Assembly (NCBI GenBank): GCA_003331885.1
Contig: QOPZ01000004.1
Location: 1-40,924, forward strand
DNA from: Cryomorphaceae bacterium
GTDB lineage: Bacteria; Bacteroidota; Bacteroidia; Flavobacteriales; Flavobacteriaceae
DNA length: 40,924 nt
Reading direction: 5' to 3'
The notes beneath the pieces are model-generated. The model had not been told where the DNA came from, made no database searches, and saw nothing but the letters and a program-made list of their open reading frames with translations. Made by a program: the position numbers and the translations under genes. Shown here one piece after another: positions 28,258 to 38,903 of the stretch (its first letter is position 1; every line of letters starts with the position of its first letter).

Positions 28258-28799
28258 AAAAAATAACTCTTCTATTAATATTAATTTTTTTTTCATGTAA
28301 AAATCCATCAACAAAAAGTAATGAAAAAGATGAAACTATCGATGATATTGAATATGTTGATTTAATTGGAAGCTTTAATAGAACTGATTTAAATAAAGAT
28401 CCTTACCGTTCATGGTTTTTAGAAAATTATGAGAATTATGAACTAGATTTAGAAACTGCATCTAAGTTGAAAAAATTAATTAATCGTAAAATAAAAATCA
28501 AAGTTATAATGGGTACATGGTGCAGTGATAGCAGAGATAATGTGCCTGGGTTTTTCAAATTAATGGATCATATAAAGTTTAGAAAAAGAAATATCGAATT
28601 AATTGGACTTAACGTTGATAAAAAAAATCCAAATGAAGATGAATTAAAATATGAGATAATTAATGTTCCTACTTTTATTTTTTATAATAATGATAAAGAA
28701 ATTAATAGAATAGTTGAGCTAACAATTGAATCACTAGAAAAAGATATTTTAAAAATATTAGATGGTTCTGGTTATCAAAATGCATATTATGGATTCTAA
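28254..28799 (+). CDS. Thioredoxin-like lipoprotein
   Basis: Lipobox IFFSC; MGTWCSDSRDNVPGFFKLMD with VPTFIFYNNDKEI (thioredoxin fold, WCxxS variant). Confidence 0.82.
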   Translation: MKKITLLLILIFFSCKNPSTKSNEKDETIDDIEYVDLIGSFNRTDLNKDPYRSWFLENYENYELDLETASKLKKLINRKIKIKVIMGTWCSDSRDNVPGFFKLMDHIKFRKRNIELIGLNVDKKNPNEDELKYEIINVPTFIFYNNDKEINRIVELTIESLEKDILKILDGSGYQNAYYGF

Positions 28800-29619
28800 G
28801 AAAATTATTTTAAAATCTATTGAAGAAATTAAGTTGATGTATGAAAGCGCACAACTTGTTTCTAAAACTTTAGGTTTGTTAGCTAAAGAAATTAAGCCTG
28901 GAATTAATTCTCTAGATTTAGATAAATTAGCAGAAGAATTTATTAGAGATAACGGAGGAATACCTGGTTTTCTGGGTATGTATGATTTTCCAAATACATT
29001 ATGTGTAAGTCCAAATTTTGAAGTTGTTCATGGAATACCCAACAAAAAACCTTTAGAAAATGGAGATATTGTATCAATAGATTGCGGAGTATTAAAAAAT
29101 GGATTTTATGGAGATCATGCATACACATTTAAAGTTGGAGATGTATCATTAGAAGTTCAAAAACTTTTAGATATTGCATTAGCTTCATTATACATTGGAA
29201 TTAAAGAGTTTAAAAAAGGTAAAAGAGTAGGTGATATAAGCAATGCCATACAATTTTATAATGAAACTAATGGATATGGCGTAGTTAGAGAATTAGTTGG
29301 CCATGGATTAGGTAGAAGTTTACATGAAAGTCCTGAAATTCCAAATTTTGGTAAAAAAGGTAATGGTAAAAAATTTGAAGATGGGATGGTCTTAGCTATT
29401 GAACCAATGATTAATATGGGAACAGAAAAAGTTAATTTCTTAAATGATGGTTGGACTGTAGAAACTGCTGATAAACTACCAAGTGTTCATTTTGAACATG
29501 ATGTAGCTATGATAAATGGCAAACCCATTCTTCTATCAACGTTTGATTTTATATATGAATCTTTGGGCATAAAATCAGATGAAGAAAATGAATTTAAATG
29601 GAATGAGAATAATTATTAA
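28789..29619 (+). CDS. map: Type I methionyl aminopeptidase
   Basis: EFIRDNGGIPGFLGMYDFPNTLCVSPNFEVVHGIP, DCGVLKNGFYGDHAYTF, GHGLGRSLHESPEIPNFG, EPMINMG. Start likely ATG 28789, overlapping the previous stop. Confidence 0.93.
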   Translation: MDSKKIILKSIEEIKLMYESAQLVSKTLGLLAKEIKPGINSLDLDKLAEEFIRDNGGIPGFLGMYDFPNTLCVSPNFEVVHGIPNKKPLENGDIVSIDCGVLKNGFYGDHAYTFKVGDVSLEVQKLLDIALASLYIGIKEFKKGKRVGDISNAIQFYNETNGYGVVRELVGHGLGRSLHESPEIPNFGKKGNGKKFEDGMVLAIEPMINMGTEKVNFLNDGWTVETADKLPSVHFEHDVAMINGKPILLSTFDFIYESLGIKSDEENEFKWNENNY

Positions 29620-30370
29620 ATTCTTACTGAATTACTTTCCAAGAAGTATATTAATTAGATTAAGTATAATCTTTCGACCAGTTTTTAATTTTCTTTTTAG
29701 TGGCGATAAGTTTTTAGATCCTATTAATGAAAAATCTTATTCAAGATTTTTTCCATATGGTTATAATAATCCTAGAAAAAATGCTCTATCATTAGGAACT
29801 TTATCACTAGAGCGACATCGTTTATTATGGCTGTATTTAAAAAATGAAACATCTTTTTTTAATATAGATAATAAGATTCTTCATATAGCTCCTGAACAGT
29901 GTTTCTATTATTTTTTTAAAAAATATTTTAAAGATTATTATACAGCTGATTTAAATTCGCCATTAGCTGAATACAAAGTGGACATATGTAAAATGCCCTT
30001 TGATGATAATTCATTTGATTATATTTTATGTAATCATGTTTTAGAACATGTCTATGATGATGATTTAGCAATTATTGAATTAAGAAGAGTTTTAAAAAAT
30101 AATGGTGTTGCAATTTTACAAGTACCATTAGATTTAAAATTAAAAAACACAATTGATGGTAGAGATATAAATAATTTAAAAAAAAGAAATGAATTATTTG
30201 GCCAATATGATCACTTAAGAGTTTATGGAAATGACTTTTTCGATAAAATTAAAAAGCATGGATTTAATGTCAAAAGAGTAAAATACTGTGACAATTTAAG
30301 TGTTAGTCAGATTAAAAAATATGGTTTAATTAAGGAAGAAATAATTCCTTATTGTGTTAAGGTTGAATAA
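29603..30370 (+). CDS. Class I SAM-dependent methyltransferase
   Basis: LHIAPEQCFYYFFKKYFKDYYTADLN, DICKMPFDDNSFDYILCNHVLEHVYDDDLAIIELRRVLKNNGVAILQVP. Start uncertain (29579/29588/29603). Confidence 0.85.
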   Translation: MRIIIKFLLNYFPRSILIRLSIIFRPVFNFLFSGDKFLDPINEKSYSRFFPYGYNNPRKNALSLGTLSLERHRLLWLYLKNETSFFNIDNKILHIAPEQCFYYFFKKYFKDYYTADLNSPLAEYKVDICKMPFDDNSFDYILCNHVLEHVYDDDLAIIELRRVLKNNGVAILQVPLDLKLKNTIDGRDINNLKKRNELFGQYDHLRVYGNDFFDKIKKHGFNVKRVKYCDNLSVSQIKKYGLIKEEIIPYCVKVE

Positions 30371-31394
30371 TTAATTCTTTAAATCCATCGGAAATATACT
30401 CCGAAAGATTATTATTAGAATCAAAATAAATTATTAGTGATTCAATTTCATCATTATTTTCAGTAAGATTTATTATATAATCTAAATTACCAACCATCAT
30501 GGCAGTGGCATAAGCATCAGCTACAAAGCAAGATTTGGATATTACAGAGGCACTTAGAATATTGCTTTGTTGGGATTTACCATTCAAAGGATTAATTGTA
30601 TGAACATATTTAATTCCTGTTTTAGGGTCAACTCTATAATTTCTATAATTACCTGATGATGCTATTGATACATTATTTAGTTTAACTTTTTTACTAATTA
30701 TATCATCTTGTTTCTTCGGTTCAGGATTTTCAATTCCAATTTTCCAAAAACTATCTTTAAAATGATTTTTGCCCATAGATCTTATTTCACCGCCAATATT
30801 AATCATGTAGTCATTGACCCCCTTCGACTCTAACATTTCGCCAACTATATCAACCGCATATCCTTTAGCAATTGCATTAAAATCAAGTTTTGTGAATTGA
30901 TTTTGTTTAACTAGCTTATTGTTTACTATAGATACTTTGTCAAAACCAACAGATTGTAAAATCAATAATATTTCGTTAGAATTTATTTCATTTATAGTTT
31001 TGTCAGGACCAAATCCATAATATTCAAGTAAATTTCCAATTGATGGGTCAAACATGCCCCCAGTTTTATTGTAAATGACTTTTGATTTATTAAAAACATC
31101 AATAAATAAATTATCAAGTTGAATATTCTCTCCTCTATTAACTTTTGAAATAGTTGAGTTATCAATGTATGTTGATAATGAATTATCAAACATAGAAAAG
31201 ATTGAATCTATTTCTGTTTTGTTAATTATATTCTCATCATGAGAGAAAAATTTAATATTATAAAAAGTCCCAAACGTAGAGCCTGAAAGTTCATCATAAG
31301 GTCTTTTAATATCGCAGGAAATAATAAGATTAACTGAAAGAAATAAGCAAAAATACTTTTGGTAAGAATATAATTTATTCTCCAAAGTCATCAA
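30357..31394 (-). CDS. apbE: FAD:protein FMN transferase (ApbE)
   Basis: Lipoprotein; [70 protein letters not shown]. Adjacent to nqrF. Confidence 0.92.
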   Translation of the reverse strand: MMTLENKLYSYQKYFCLFLSVNLIISCDIKRPYDELSGSTFGTFYNIKFFSHDENIINKTEIDSIFSMFDNSLSTYIDNSTISKVNRGENIQLDNLFIDVFNKSKVIYNKTGGMFDPSIGNLLEYYGFGPDKTINEINSNEILLILQSVGFDKVSIVNNKLVKQNQFTKLDFNAIAKGYAVDIVGEMLESKGVNDYMINIGGEIRSMGKNHFKDSFWKIGIENPEPKKQDDIISKKVKLNNVSIASSGNYRNYRVDPKTGIKYVHTINPLNGKSQQSNILSASVISKSCFVADAYATAMMVGNLDYIINLTENNDEIESLIIYFDSNNNLSEYISDGFKELIIQP

Positions 31395-32673
31395 ATCTAA
31401 TATTCTCTGGTGGAACTCCATAATCAAGAGCCATTTTATCAACTGCTTTATTCATAAGAGGAGGCCCACAGTAGTATACCTCAATATCTTCAGGTGATTC
31501 ATGATGATCTAAATAATTATCAATAACAGCTTGATGAATAAATCCGACAAAACCGTCACCCTCACCATCTAATCCATCTTTAACTTTCCAATTATCTTCA
31601 TCCATTGGTTCAGATAAAGCGATATAAAACTTAAAATTAGGGTAATCTTTTTCTAAAGCTCTAAAATGATCAACATAGAAGAGTTCTCGTTTTGATCTTC
31701 CTCCATACCAGAAGTTTACTTTTCTTCCCGATTTGACTGTTCTAAATAAATGATATAGGTGTGATCTCATTGGAGCCATCCCAGCACCACCTCCTATATA
31801 AAGCATTTCTGCATCTGATTCATTAATGAAGAAGTCACCGTAAGGTCCAGAAATAGTAACAGTGTCACCTGGTTTCTTTGCAAAAACATAAGTAGATGCT
31901 ATTCCAGGATTTACATCCATCCAGGCATTTTTATTTCTATCCCATGGAGGAGTAGCAATTCTTACATTCAGCATAATTTCTCTTCCTTCAGCAGGAAAAG
32001 ATGCCATTGAGTATGCTCGCTCTACATCTTCATCATTCTTCATTTTCAAATCCCATAATCCGAATTTGTCCCATTCCATTTTGAATTTTTGAGGATCGTC
32101 AGGATGTTCTTTAGGATGAGATGTTATATCAATATCTTTATAATTAACCTCACACTTAGGAATTTCAATTTGAATATATCCGCCAGCTTTGTAATTCATT
32201 TCTTCAGGTATTTCAACAACAAACTCTTTGATAAAGGATGCTACATTATAATTTCTTACAACTTTAGCTTCATATTTTTTAATTCCAAAAACTTCCTCAG
32301 GAACATGAATTTTCATATTCTCCTTTACTTTTACTTGACAGCCTAATCTCCAGCCATCTTTTATTTCTTTTCTTGAAAAATGAGGAACCTCAGTTGGTAA
32401 TATTTCACCGCCTCCATCATTAACAATACATTTACACTGAACACATGTACCACCACCTCCACAGGCTGATGGTAAAAAAACTTTGTTATTACCTAAAGTT
32501 GATAAGAGAGTACTACCAGAATCAACTTCAATTTCTTTTTCATCATTAATCAGAATTTTAACTGGTCCTGAGGGGAGCAACTTTGCCTTTACAGCTAGTA
32601 ATAAGGCAACTAAAATATAAATAATCAGAATAAAGATTATTGTACTAATTAATATGTAAGTATAAACGCTCAT
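31375..32673 (-). CDS. nqrF: Na+-translocating NADH:quinone reductase subunit F
   Basis: 2Fe-2[13 protein letters not shown]...GCQVKV, FAD/NAD domains ([36 protein letters not shown]). Confidence 0.97.
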   Translation of the reverse strand: MSVYTYILISTIIFILIIYILVALLLAVKAKLLPSGPVKILINDEKEIEVDSGSTLLSTLGNNKVFLPSACGGGGTCVQCKCIVNDGGGEILPTEVPHFSRKEIKDGWRLGCQVKVKENMKIHVPEEVFGIKKYEAKVVRNYNVASFIKEFVVEIPEEMNYKAGGYIQIEIPKCEVNYKDIDITSHPKEHPDDPQKFKMEWDKFGLWDLKMKNDEDVERAYSMASFPAEGREIMLNVRIATPPWDRNKNAWMDVNPGIASTYVFAKKPGDTVTISGPYGDFFINESDAEMLYIGGGAGMAPMRSHLYHLFRTVKSGRKVNFWYGGRSKRELFYVDHFRALEKDYPNFKFYIALSEPMDEDNWKVKDGLDGEGDGFVGFIHQAVIDNYLDHHESPEDIEVYYCGPPLMNKAVDKMALDYGVPPENIRFDDFGE

Positions 32674-33290
32674 AATTTAATTCCCATAAAACTCATAAAT
32701 CCAATTGCCATAAGTCCTGTTATAATAAATGTAATTCCTAACCCTCTTAATGGCGCTGGAATATTTGAATAAGCAATTTTTTCTCTAATAGCAGCAATAG
32801 CTACAATTGCTAAAAACCAACCAACACCCGATCCAAATCCATATACTGTAGCTTCAGAAACATTAGTAATATCCTTAATTTTTAGAAATAGTGATCCACC
32901 AAGAATGGCACAATTTACAGCAATTAACGGAAGAAAAATTCCCAATGAACCATAAAGTGCAGGTGAAAATTTTTCAATAATCATTTCTACTAGTTGTACC
33001 ATAGATGCAATTACTGCAATAAACATTATAAGACTTAGAAATCTTAAATCTAGTTCAGCATATTCAGGGCCTATCCATTCAAGGCCTCCTGGGACCAATA
33101 AATATTCCCATATTAAATAGTTTATAGGAACTGTGACAGTTAAAACAAAAATCACTGCAAGCCCCATTCCTACTCCGTTTTTTAGGGTTTTTGAAATAGC
33201 TAAGTAAGAGCACATTCCAAGAAAATATGCAAATACCATATTTTCTATAAAAATACTTTTAATAAATAAATTTAAATATTGCTCCATCAT
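32670..33290 (-). CDS. nqrE: Na+-NQR subunit E
   Basis: [40 protein letters not shown], operon position. Confidence 0.97.
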   Translation of the reverse strand: MMEQYLNLFIKSIFIENMVFAYFLGMCSYLAISKTLKNGVGMGLAVIFVLTVTVPINYLIWEYLLVPGGLEWIGPEYAELDLRFLSLIMFIAVIASMVQLVEMIIEKFSPALYGSLGIFLPLIAVNCAILGGSLFLKIKDITNVSEATVYGFGSGVGWFLAIVAIAAIREKIAYSNIPAPLRGLGITFIITGLMAIGFMSFMGIKL

Positions 33291-33291
33291 T

Positions 33292-33978
33292 TTAATTTTC
33301 CTCTATTAATTTTGTATTTCTAGATCTTTGAACCCATATTATTAATCCTACAGTTATTAAAGCCATTGGAGAAAGCAGCATAAGTCCATTATCTTCATAA
33401 CCCATTTCATATATAAAGTCAGGAATTACCTGAACTCCCATTAACTTTCCTGAGCCTAAAAGCTCTCTAAAAAAAGCTACAAGTATTAAAATAAATCCAT
33501 ATCCAAAAGCATTTCCAATTCCATCAAGAAAGGATTTCCATACTCCATTTCCAAGGGCAAAAGCTTCCAACCTTCCCATCACAATACAGTTAGTAACAAT
33601 TAATCCAATAAAAATTGATAATTCCTTACTTACATCGTAGGCGTATGCTCTAAGAACCTCATCAACTAGAGCTACCAATGATGAAATTACAACTAGAAAA
33701 ACAATAATCCTTATTCTATTTGGGATCAAATTCCTTAGTAAAGAAATAATAACATTACTACTTGCCATTACAAAAATGACCGACATAGTCATAACAATTG
33801 CAGGTTTTAGTTGAACAGTAATAGCAAGTGCAGAACATATTCCTAAAACTTGAACAGTTATTGGATTATTATCATCTAATGGATCTGTTAAAAGTTGCCT
33901 ATTTTTTTTAGAAAAAATAGGCTCACTATTTTTTGATATAAAAAAGAAAGATGATTTATTTTTATTTTTTTCGCTCAT
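33292..33978 (-). CDS. nqrD: Na+-NQR subunit D
   Basis: DNNPITVQVLGICSALAITVQLKPAIVM, FIGLIVTNCIVMGRLEAFA, operon position. Confidence 0.97.
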   Translation of the reverse strand: MSEKNKNKSSFFFISKNSEPIFSKKNRQLLTDPLDDNNPITVQVLGICSALAITVQLKPAIVMTMSVIFVMASSNVIISLLRNLIPNRIRIIVFLVVISSLVALVDEVLRAYAYDVSKELSIFIGLIVTNCIVMGRLEAFALGNGVWKSFLDGIGNAFGYGFILILVAFFRELLGSGKLMGVQVIPDFIYEMGYEDNGLMLLSPMALITVGLIIWVQRSRNTKLIEEN

Positions 33979-33981
33979 TTC

Positions 33982-34713
33982 TTAATTCATTACGACGGAT
34001 TGATTCATTTTATTAATAAATGGAATATAATTTTTAATTCTCTCATAAATCATATTAGTAACTCCATCTCCAGTAATTGTTGAACCTGAAATTGCATCAA
34101 CCTCATGATCGTTTTTATCAGTATTTCCAGGGTCATTATTACCTTTCAAGACAGTTATACCAACAAAATCACCTGAATCATTAAATATTTTTTCTTGTTC
34201 AAAGCTTTTCTTAAACCAGTCCTGAGTTATTTCAGCACCCAGGCCAGCAGTTTCTCCTTTGTGATCAAAAGAAGCACCTTTAATTGTATTGAAATCACTT
34301 TCAAAAGATATATATCCCCAAATTGCATCCCAAAGTCCAAAACCTCTTAACTCGATAATATAAAACTGTTTAGAATCTATTTCAGCAACATAAAGAGGGA
34401 AATGTTGATTATTATAATCTTTTTTTAACTCTTTTACTAAATCAATTTCAGAAAAAGGATTTAACGACTCATTAATAGATCCATCTAGCTTTAATGATAA
34501 TTCTTGAATGATAAATTTATTATAATAGCTTTCGGCCTCTTCCCTATTAACATTAACTCCAACGGTTGAAAGAATATTTTGCATTTTTTCATTTCTTACA
34601 TTCTCATCTTGTAAAGGTTTAAGAGTTCTTGCAGTAAAAGTTAGAATTGAAGCGATACCTACAATAAGTAATCCAATAAATAAAAAAGTATATAGATTTG
34701 AATCTCTGTTCAT
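33982..34713 (-). CDS. nqrC: Na+-NQR subunit C (FMN-binding)
   Basis: GLWDAIWGYISFESDFNTIKGASFDHKGETAGLGAEI; covalent FMN motif DAISGSTITGDGVTNMI. Confidence 0.96.
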   Translation of the reverse strand: MNRDSNLYTFLFIGLLIVGIASILTFTARTLKPLQDENVRNEKMQNILSTVGVNVNREEAESYYNKFIIQELSLKLDGSINESLNPFSEIDLVKELKKDYNNQHFPLYVAEIDSKQFYIIELRGFGLWDAIWGYISFESDFNTIKGASFDHKGETAGLGAEITQDWFKKSFEQEKIFNDSGDFVGITVLKGNNDPGNTDKNDHEVDAISGSTITGDGVTNMIYERIKNYIPFINKMNQSVVMN

Positions 34714-35867
34714 TAAACTGTTTTTAATTTAGTATTAAATCTTTTTTCCCTTCTTTTGACACTTGCCTCTATAACATAATGATCAATTGTTGGTGCAAAT
34801 ACATTCATTAATAATATTGCTAACATAACACCCTCAGGATATGCAGGATTAAAAACTCTTATCAGTATACAAAATATACCAACAAGTAATCCATATATCC
34901 ATTTACCTTTAAGCGTCTGGGCTGCAGACACTGGATCGGTTGCCATAAAGACAACTCCAAAAGCAAAACCACCAACAATTAAGTGATTGAACCAACTAAA
35001 ACTCATTAATTCATTTGCACCCCAAAGGTTAAAAAGAAATCCTGTTACAGCTGCTCCAATAATAGATCCAACCATAATTCTCCAACTTCCAACACCTGTA
35101 TATATCAATATAGCAGCGCCAATTAACACCATTAGTGTTGAGGTTTCGGCAATTGAACCTGGAATAGATCCAATAAACATTTCCATAACACTATACTGCT
35201 CAGGTGAATTTCCGGCAGCGAGCATACCAAGAATTGTTTCTCCAGAAACACCATCAACATTAGAAGCTTCTGAAACCCAAACTTGATTTCCAGACATGTA
35301 TGTAGGATATGCAAAAAAAGCAAATGCCCTAGCTGTAAGAGCAGGGTTTAATATATTCATACCTGTCCCACCAAAAGCTTCTTTACCAATTAAAACTGCA
35401 AATGCGACAGAAACACCAACCATCCAAAGCGGAATGTCAACGGGCATTATCATTGGAATTAGAAGGCCAGTAACTAGATAACCCTCATTAACTTGATGCC
35501 CCCTAAAAACTGCGAATGCAAATTCAATTCCTAAACCAACTATATAAGAGACAGCAATCATTGGAAGTATTTTATATGATCCATGAAGAAAAGCATCAAA
35601 AGTTGAAAATGTCTCTCCTGTTTGGTACAGATACTGATAGCCTGTGTTATATATTCCATAAACAAGAGCTGGTAATAGGGCTATAATAACAGTAATCATT
35701 ACTCTTTTCAAGTCAATTGCGTCCCTAATATGAGAACCTGTTTTTGATGTATGATTTGGAACAAATAAAAATGTTTCAAAAGCATTAAAAGCTGGATAAA
35801 GCTTTTCAAACTTTTGACCCTTATCAAAAGGTGTTTTCATTTTTTCTACTAATCCTCTTAAATCCAT
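34713..35867 (-). CDS. nqrB: Na+-NQR subunit B
   Basis: GKEAFGGTGMNILNPALTARAFAFFAYP, DGVSGETILGM flavinylation region, MATDPVSA. Confidence 0.97.
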   Translation of the reverse strand: MDLRGLVEKMKTPFDKGQKFEKLYPAFNAFETFLFVPNHTSKTGSHIRDAIDLKRVMITVIIALLPALVYGIYNTGYQYLYQTGETFSTFDAFLHGSYKILPMIAVSYIVGLGIEFAFAVFRGHQVNEGYLVTGLLIPMIMPVDIPLWMVGVSVAFAVLIGKEAFGGTGMNILNPALTARAFAFFAYPTYMSGNQVWVSEASNVDGVSGETILGMLAAGNSPEQYSVMEMFIGSIPGSIAETSTLMVLIGAAILIYTGVGSWRIMVGSIIGAAVTGFLFNLWGANELMSFSWFNHLIVGGFAFGVVFMATDPVSAAQTLKGKWIYGLLVGIFCILIRVFNPAYPEGVMLAILLMNVFAPTIDHYVIEASVKRREKRFNTKLKTV

Positions 35868-35868
35868 A

Positions 35869-37224
35869 TTATAAAGTTTCTTTTATTAAAAAATCTATAC
35901 CATTTCTAACAATTGTTTGTGCCTCAATTTTTGAGGATGAAGCATAATCAATTAATCCAAAATCTTCAGGAGCAACTTCATAAATTCCCAATCTTTCCAT
36001 TTTTTCAATATTTCCAATCATACACTCTTTTACTAATTGCATAGGGTAAATATCCATTGGAAAAAATTTTTCCATTTCACCAGTTACTACAAAAGCTCTT
36101 TCTTCTCCATTGAGATTGGTATCATATTCTTTTGGTTTTGATGAACTGAGCCAATTAAATGAAGATCTGTAGATACTAGGAACACTGTTATTGATAAAAG
36201 GTATCCAGCCAAATAATTTAAAGTGGTTTCCCTCTTTAAGAATAGACAAATTATTATTATAAAAACCAATAAATTTATCGATACCAACACTTTTACCACT
36301 TAAAACATCTCCATTAATCAATCTCAAACTTTGATTTTTTTGAAAATTAATATTTTTTAATATTGACTCAATTTTTGCCCCAATTATTGTTCTAAAATAT
36401 TTTGGATTTTTTACTGGAGGTCCAGACACAGCTATAGTTCTAGTAGGAATATATTCACCTTCTAAGAATAAATTTCCAATTGTACAAACATCCTCTGGTT
36501 TTAAAATCCACACTGACTCACCAGAGCTAATTGGATTTACATGATGGATTTGAACACCAACATTTCCTGAGGGATGAGGACCTTCAAAAACAGTACTTTT
36601 ATAATTTGAAAGTTGTTCCTTGAAGAATGTTTGACTTTTCTTAATTCCAAGATTCACATTTTTTGGACAAATAATTTCAAGTACATCAAGTCCAGCTTTA
36701 AAAAGATCCATTCTGTCTTTTAAAATAAACTCAAAATCAACGGAAAGAGGTGCAGAGTCAAAACAAGATACATGGATTGACTTTGGTTTTTCATCAGGAT
36801 TGGCTATGATATCAAATGGTCGTTGTTTTATAAATGGCCAACAACCTGATTCTAATAAAAGCTTAACTACCTGATCTTTTTTTAAATTATTAAGATTAGG
36901 AATTTTATGCTTTACCTTTAAATCTTTTTTATCTGTTTTGATCAGAATTTCAATAATTTTTCTTCTATCTCCTCTAGTTATTTTTTCAATAACACCTGAG
37001 GATGGAGAAACAAACTTTATTTCTTCATTTGACTTAGAGTAAAAAATGGGTTGACCTCTTTTTATGGATTGACCTTCTTTTACTAAAAGCTTAGGAACGA
37101 TCAAATGAAAATCATCTAAAATTAGGGCAAGTTGAGTAGGTAAAGGAACTTTTTTTAATTCTTTATCTGCTACACCTTTGATATTAATGGATAAACCATT
37201 TTTGATCCTAATGTCTGTTGACAT
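35869..37224 (-). CDS. nqrA: Na+-NQR subunit A
   Basis: GLSINIKGVADKE, SFDSAPLSVDFEFILK, GPHPSGNVGVQIHHVNPIS, GEMEKFFPMDIYPMQLVKECMIGN. Confidence 0.96.
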   Translation of the reverse strand: MSTDIRIKNGLSINIKGVADKELKKVPLPTQLALILDDFHLIVPKLLVKEGQSIKRGQPIFYSKSNEEIKFVSPSSGVIEKITRGDRRKIIEILIKTDKKDLKVKHKIPNLNNLKKDQVVKLLLESGCWPFIKQRPFDIIANPDEKPKSIHVSCFDSAPLSVDFEFILKDRMDLFKAGLDVLEIICPKNVNLGIKKSQTFFKEQLSNYKSTVFEGPHPSGNVGVQIHHVNPISSGESVWILKPEDVCTIGNLFLEGEYIPTRTIAVSGPPVKNPKYFRTIIGAKIESILKNINFQKNQSLRLINGDVLSGKSVGIDKFIGFYNNNLSILKEGNHFKLFGWIPFINNSVPSIYRSSFNWLSSSKPKEYDTNLNGEERAFVVTGEMEKFFPMDIYPMQLVKECMIGNIEKMERLGIYEVAPEDFGLIDYASSSKIEAQTIVRNGIDFLIKETL

Positions 37225-37244
37225 AAATCCAATAAAATTCGGTG

Positions 37245-37252
37245 CAAATATA
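37245..37252 (-). promoter_or_regulatory. Candidate Bacteroidota -7 element (TATATTTG) for the nqr operon
   Basis: Minus strand reads TATATTTGCACC 20 nt before the nqrA ATG (37224); matches TAnnTTTG. Confidence 0.55.
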
Positions 37253-37295
37253 CGACGAAGTAAAATAATTATTACTAATATTATGTAGTTTTTTT

Positions 37296-38489
37296 ATGAG
37301 AAATTTTAAAGATTTTATTAACTATTTGTTTACATTATTTTTTTTTAGTTTGAGCTTGTGTGCTCAAGATGAAAATATTGCAAGTATAGAAATCATTAAT
37401 CAATCAAACAATTCAAAAAATTCTATTTTCCTAAAGGGGGATTTAATAAATGTAAGGTTTGATGAATTAAGTAATAAAATCAAAAATTACTATTACACTT
37501 TTGAACATTGTGACTACAATTGGGAAAAGTCAATTTTATTTAAAAATGAATTTATTGAAGGATTTGATGATATTAGAATTTCTAATTATCAAAAGTCATT
37601 TAATACCCTACAAAAATTCATTAATTATTCATTTAATATTTCTCATAAAAAATTAAAAATATCTGGAAATTATATACTAACTGTTAAGGACAACTATGAT
37701 AAAGAGATTTTAAAAAGAAAATTTATTATTGTAGATCAATATAATATTGGAGACATTCAAATTAGTAGAGCAAAAGCAAACAAAATTATTGATACTCATC
37801 AAAACTTAAAAGTGACTTTTAATTGTATTGAATGTTTTTATGATAACAATGCTGATTATAAATTATTAGTAATAAGAAATAATAATTTTAATGACTTTAA
37901 AATCATCAACAAGCCTACATTCAAAACTTCAAAAAAACTTATATATGATAATGTGCTTTTTGAAGGTGGTGACGAATACCTAAGCTTTGACACAAAAAAT
38001 ATTTTATCAACAAGCAATAAAATAAAAAAGGTTTTGAATGACAAGATCTACAATACTATACTTTATGATGATTTAAAAAAAATGATTTATTCATATAACC
38101 CAGATAAAAACGGTGAATTTATCGTAAACAGTAATAACGATAATAATTCTACAGATTCTGACTATACTCTAGTGAAATTCACGCTAAACAAAGAAAGTGA
38201 TTTTGATGAAAATTTATTTATTGTTGGAGGGTTTAATAATCATGATTTAAACGAAAAATATAGGCTTAATAAACTATCAAAAAACAAGTTTGGAATTGAA
38301 TTAAAACTAAAACAAGGCTATTATAATTATAAATATGTCAAAATTAAAAATGGAGCTTTAAAAAATATTTCCAATTTTTGGCAAACAGAGAACAATTATT
38401 CAGCAATTTTATATCAAAAAAAACAAACTGATAGGTATTATAAAATTGTAGGATTTGGGGAAAAAAATTCATTTAAAATCGTAAATTAG
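37296..38489 (+). CDS. DUF5103 / type IX secretion system plug protein
   Basis: YYTFEHCDYNWEKS, FIEGFDDIRISNYQKSFNTLQKFINYSF, KISGNYILTV and the C-terminal YNPDKNGEFIVN...DYTLVKFTL arrangement match DUF5103. Confidence 0.87.
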   Translation: MRNFKDFINYLFTLFFFSLSLCAQDENIASIEIINQSNNSKNSIFLKGDLINVRFDELSNKIKNYYYTFEHCDYNWEKSILFKNEFIEGFDDIRISNYQKSFNTLQKFINYSFNISHKKLKISGNYILTVKDNYDKEILKRKFIIVDQYNIGDIQISRAKANKIIDTHQNLKVTFNCIECFYDNNADYKLLVIRNNNFNDFKIINKPTFKTSKKLIYDNVLFEGGDEYLSFDTKNILSTSNKIKKVLNDKIYNTILYDDLKKMIYSYNPDKNGEFIVNSNNDNNSTDSDYTLVKFTLNKESDFDENLFIVGGFNNHDLNEKYRLNKLSKNKFGIELKLKQGYYNYKYVKIKNGALKNISNFWQTENNYSAILYQKKQTDRYYKIVGFGEKNSFKIVN

Positions 38490-38510
38490 AAGTAATATTA
38501 TTTTGATTAA

Positions 38511-38903
38511 ATGATCAGCAAAATTACAGACTTAAATAATTTAAAAGGAATTAGAATTTCTACAAAATCATTTTTTATTAAAAGTATTACTCTAAAAAAA
38601 AATATTAATTATTTATTTAAGAATGTTATTACGATAACTAATAAAAGTAAAAATTCGATTCAGATTATTTCAAAACATAAAAAAATCCTTGAAACATTTG
38701 GAATGAGAAAACTCAACTCCCTTTTAAAAGAAAAACATATAATAAAACCAGGGAAAAAATTAACTCTAAATTTAAATTATTCAGTACAATCAAAAATTGC
38801 TACAATTAAAGGTTATTTTTCAATGATAAGTTTAAATAACTCCTCAAAATTTAGAGCATATATTCCAAAGACAAAGCTCTCACATCCTGAAATTTTAAAT
38901 TAA
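38511..38903 (+). CDS. Divergent ApaG-like protein
   Basis: GIRISTKSFF, VITITNKSKNSIQIISKH, KEKHIIKPGKKL, IKGYFSMISLNNSSKFRAYIPKTKLSHPEILN align to flavobacterial ApaG from memory; located between the plug protein and pruA, where apaG is expected. Confidence 0.7.
   Translation: MISKITDLNNLKGIRISTKSFFIKSITLKKNINYLFKNVITITNKSKNSIQIISKHKKILETFGMRKLNSLLKEKHIIKPGKKLTLNLNYSVQSKIATIKGYFSMISLNNSSKFRAYIPKTKLSHPEILN

Noticed and set aside
31395-31442. Upstream extension of ApbE ([17 protein letters not shown])
   Set aside because: It overlaps nqrF coding sequence; the downstream ATG at 31394 precedes a plausible lipoprotein signal peptide.
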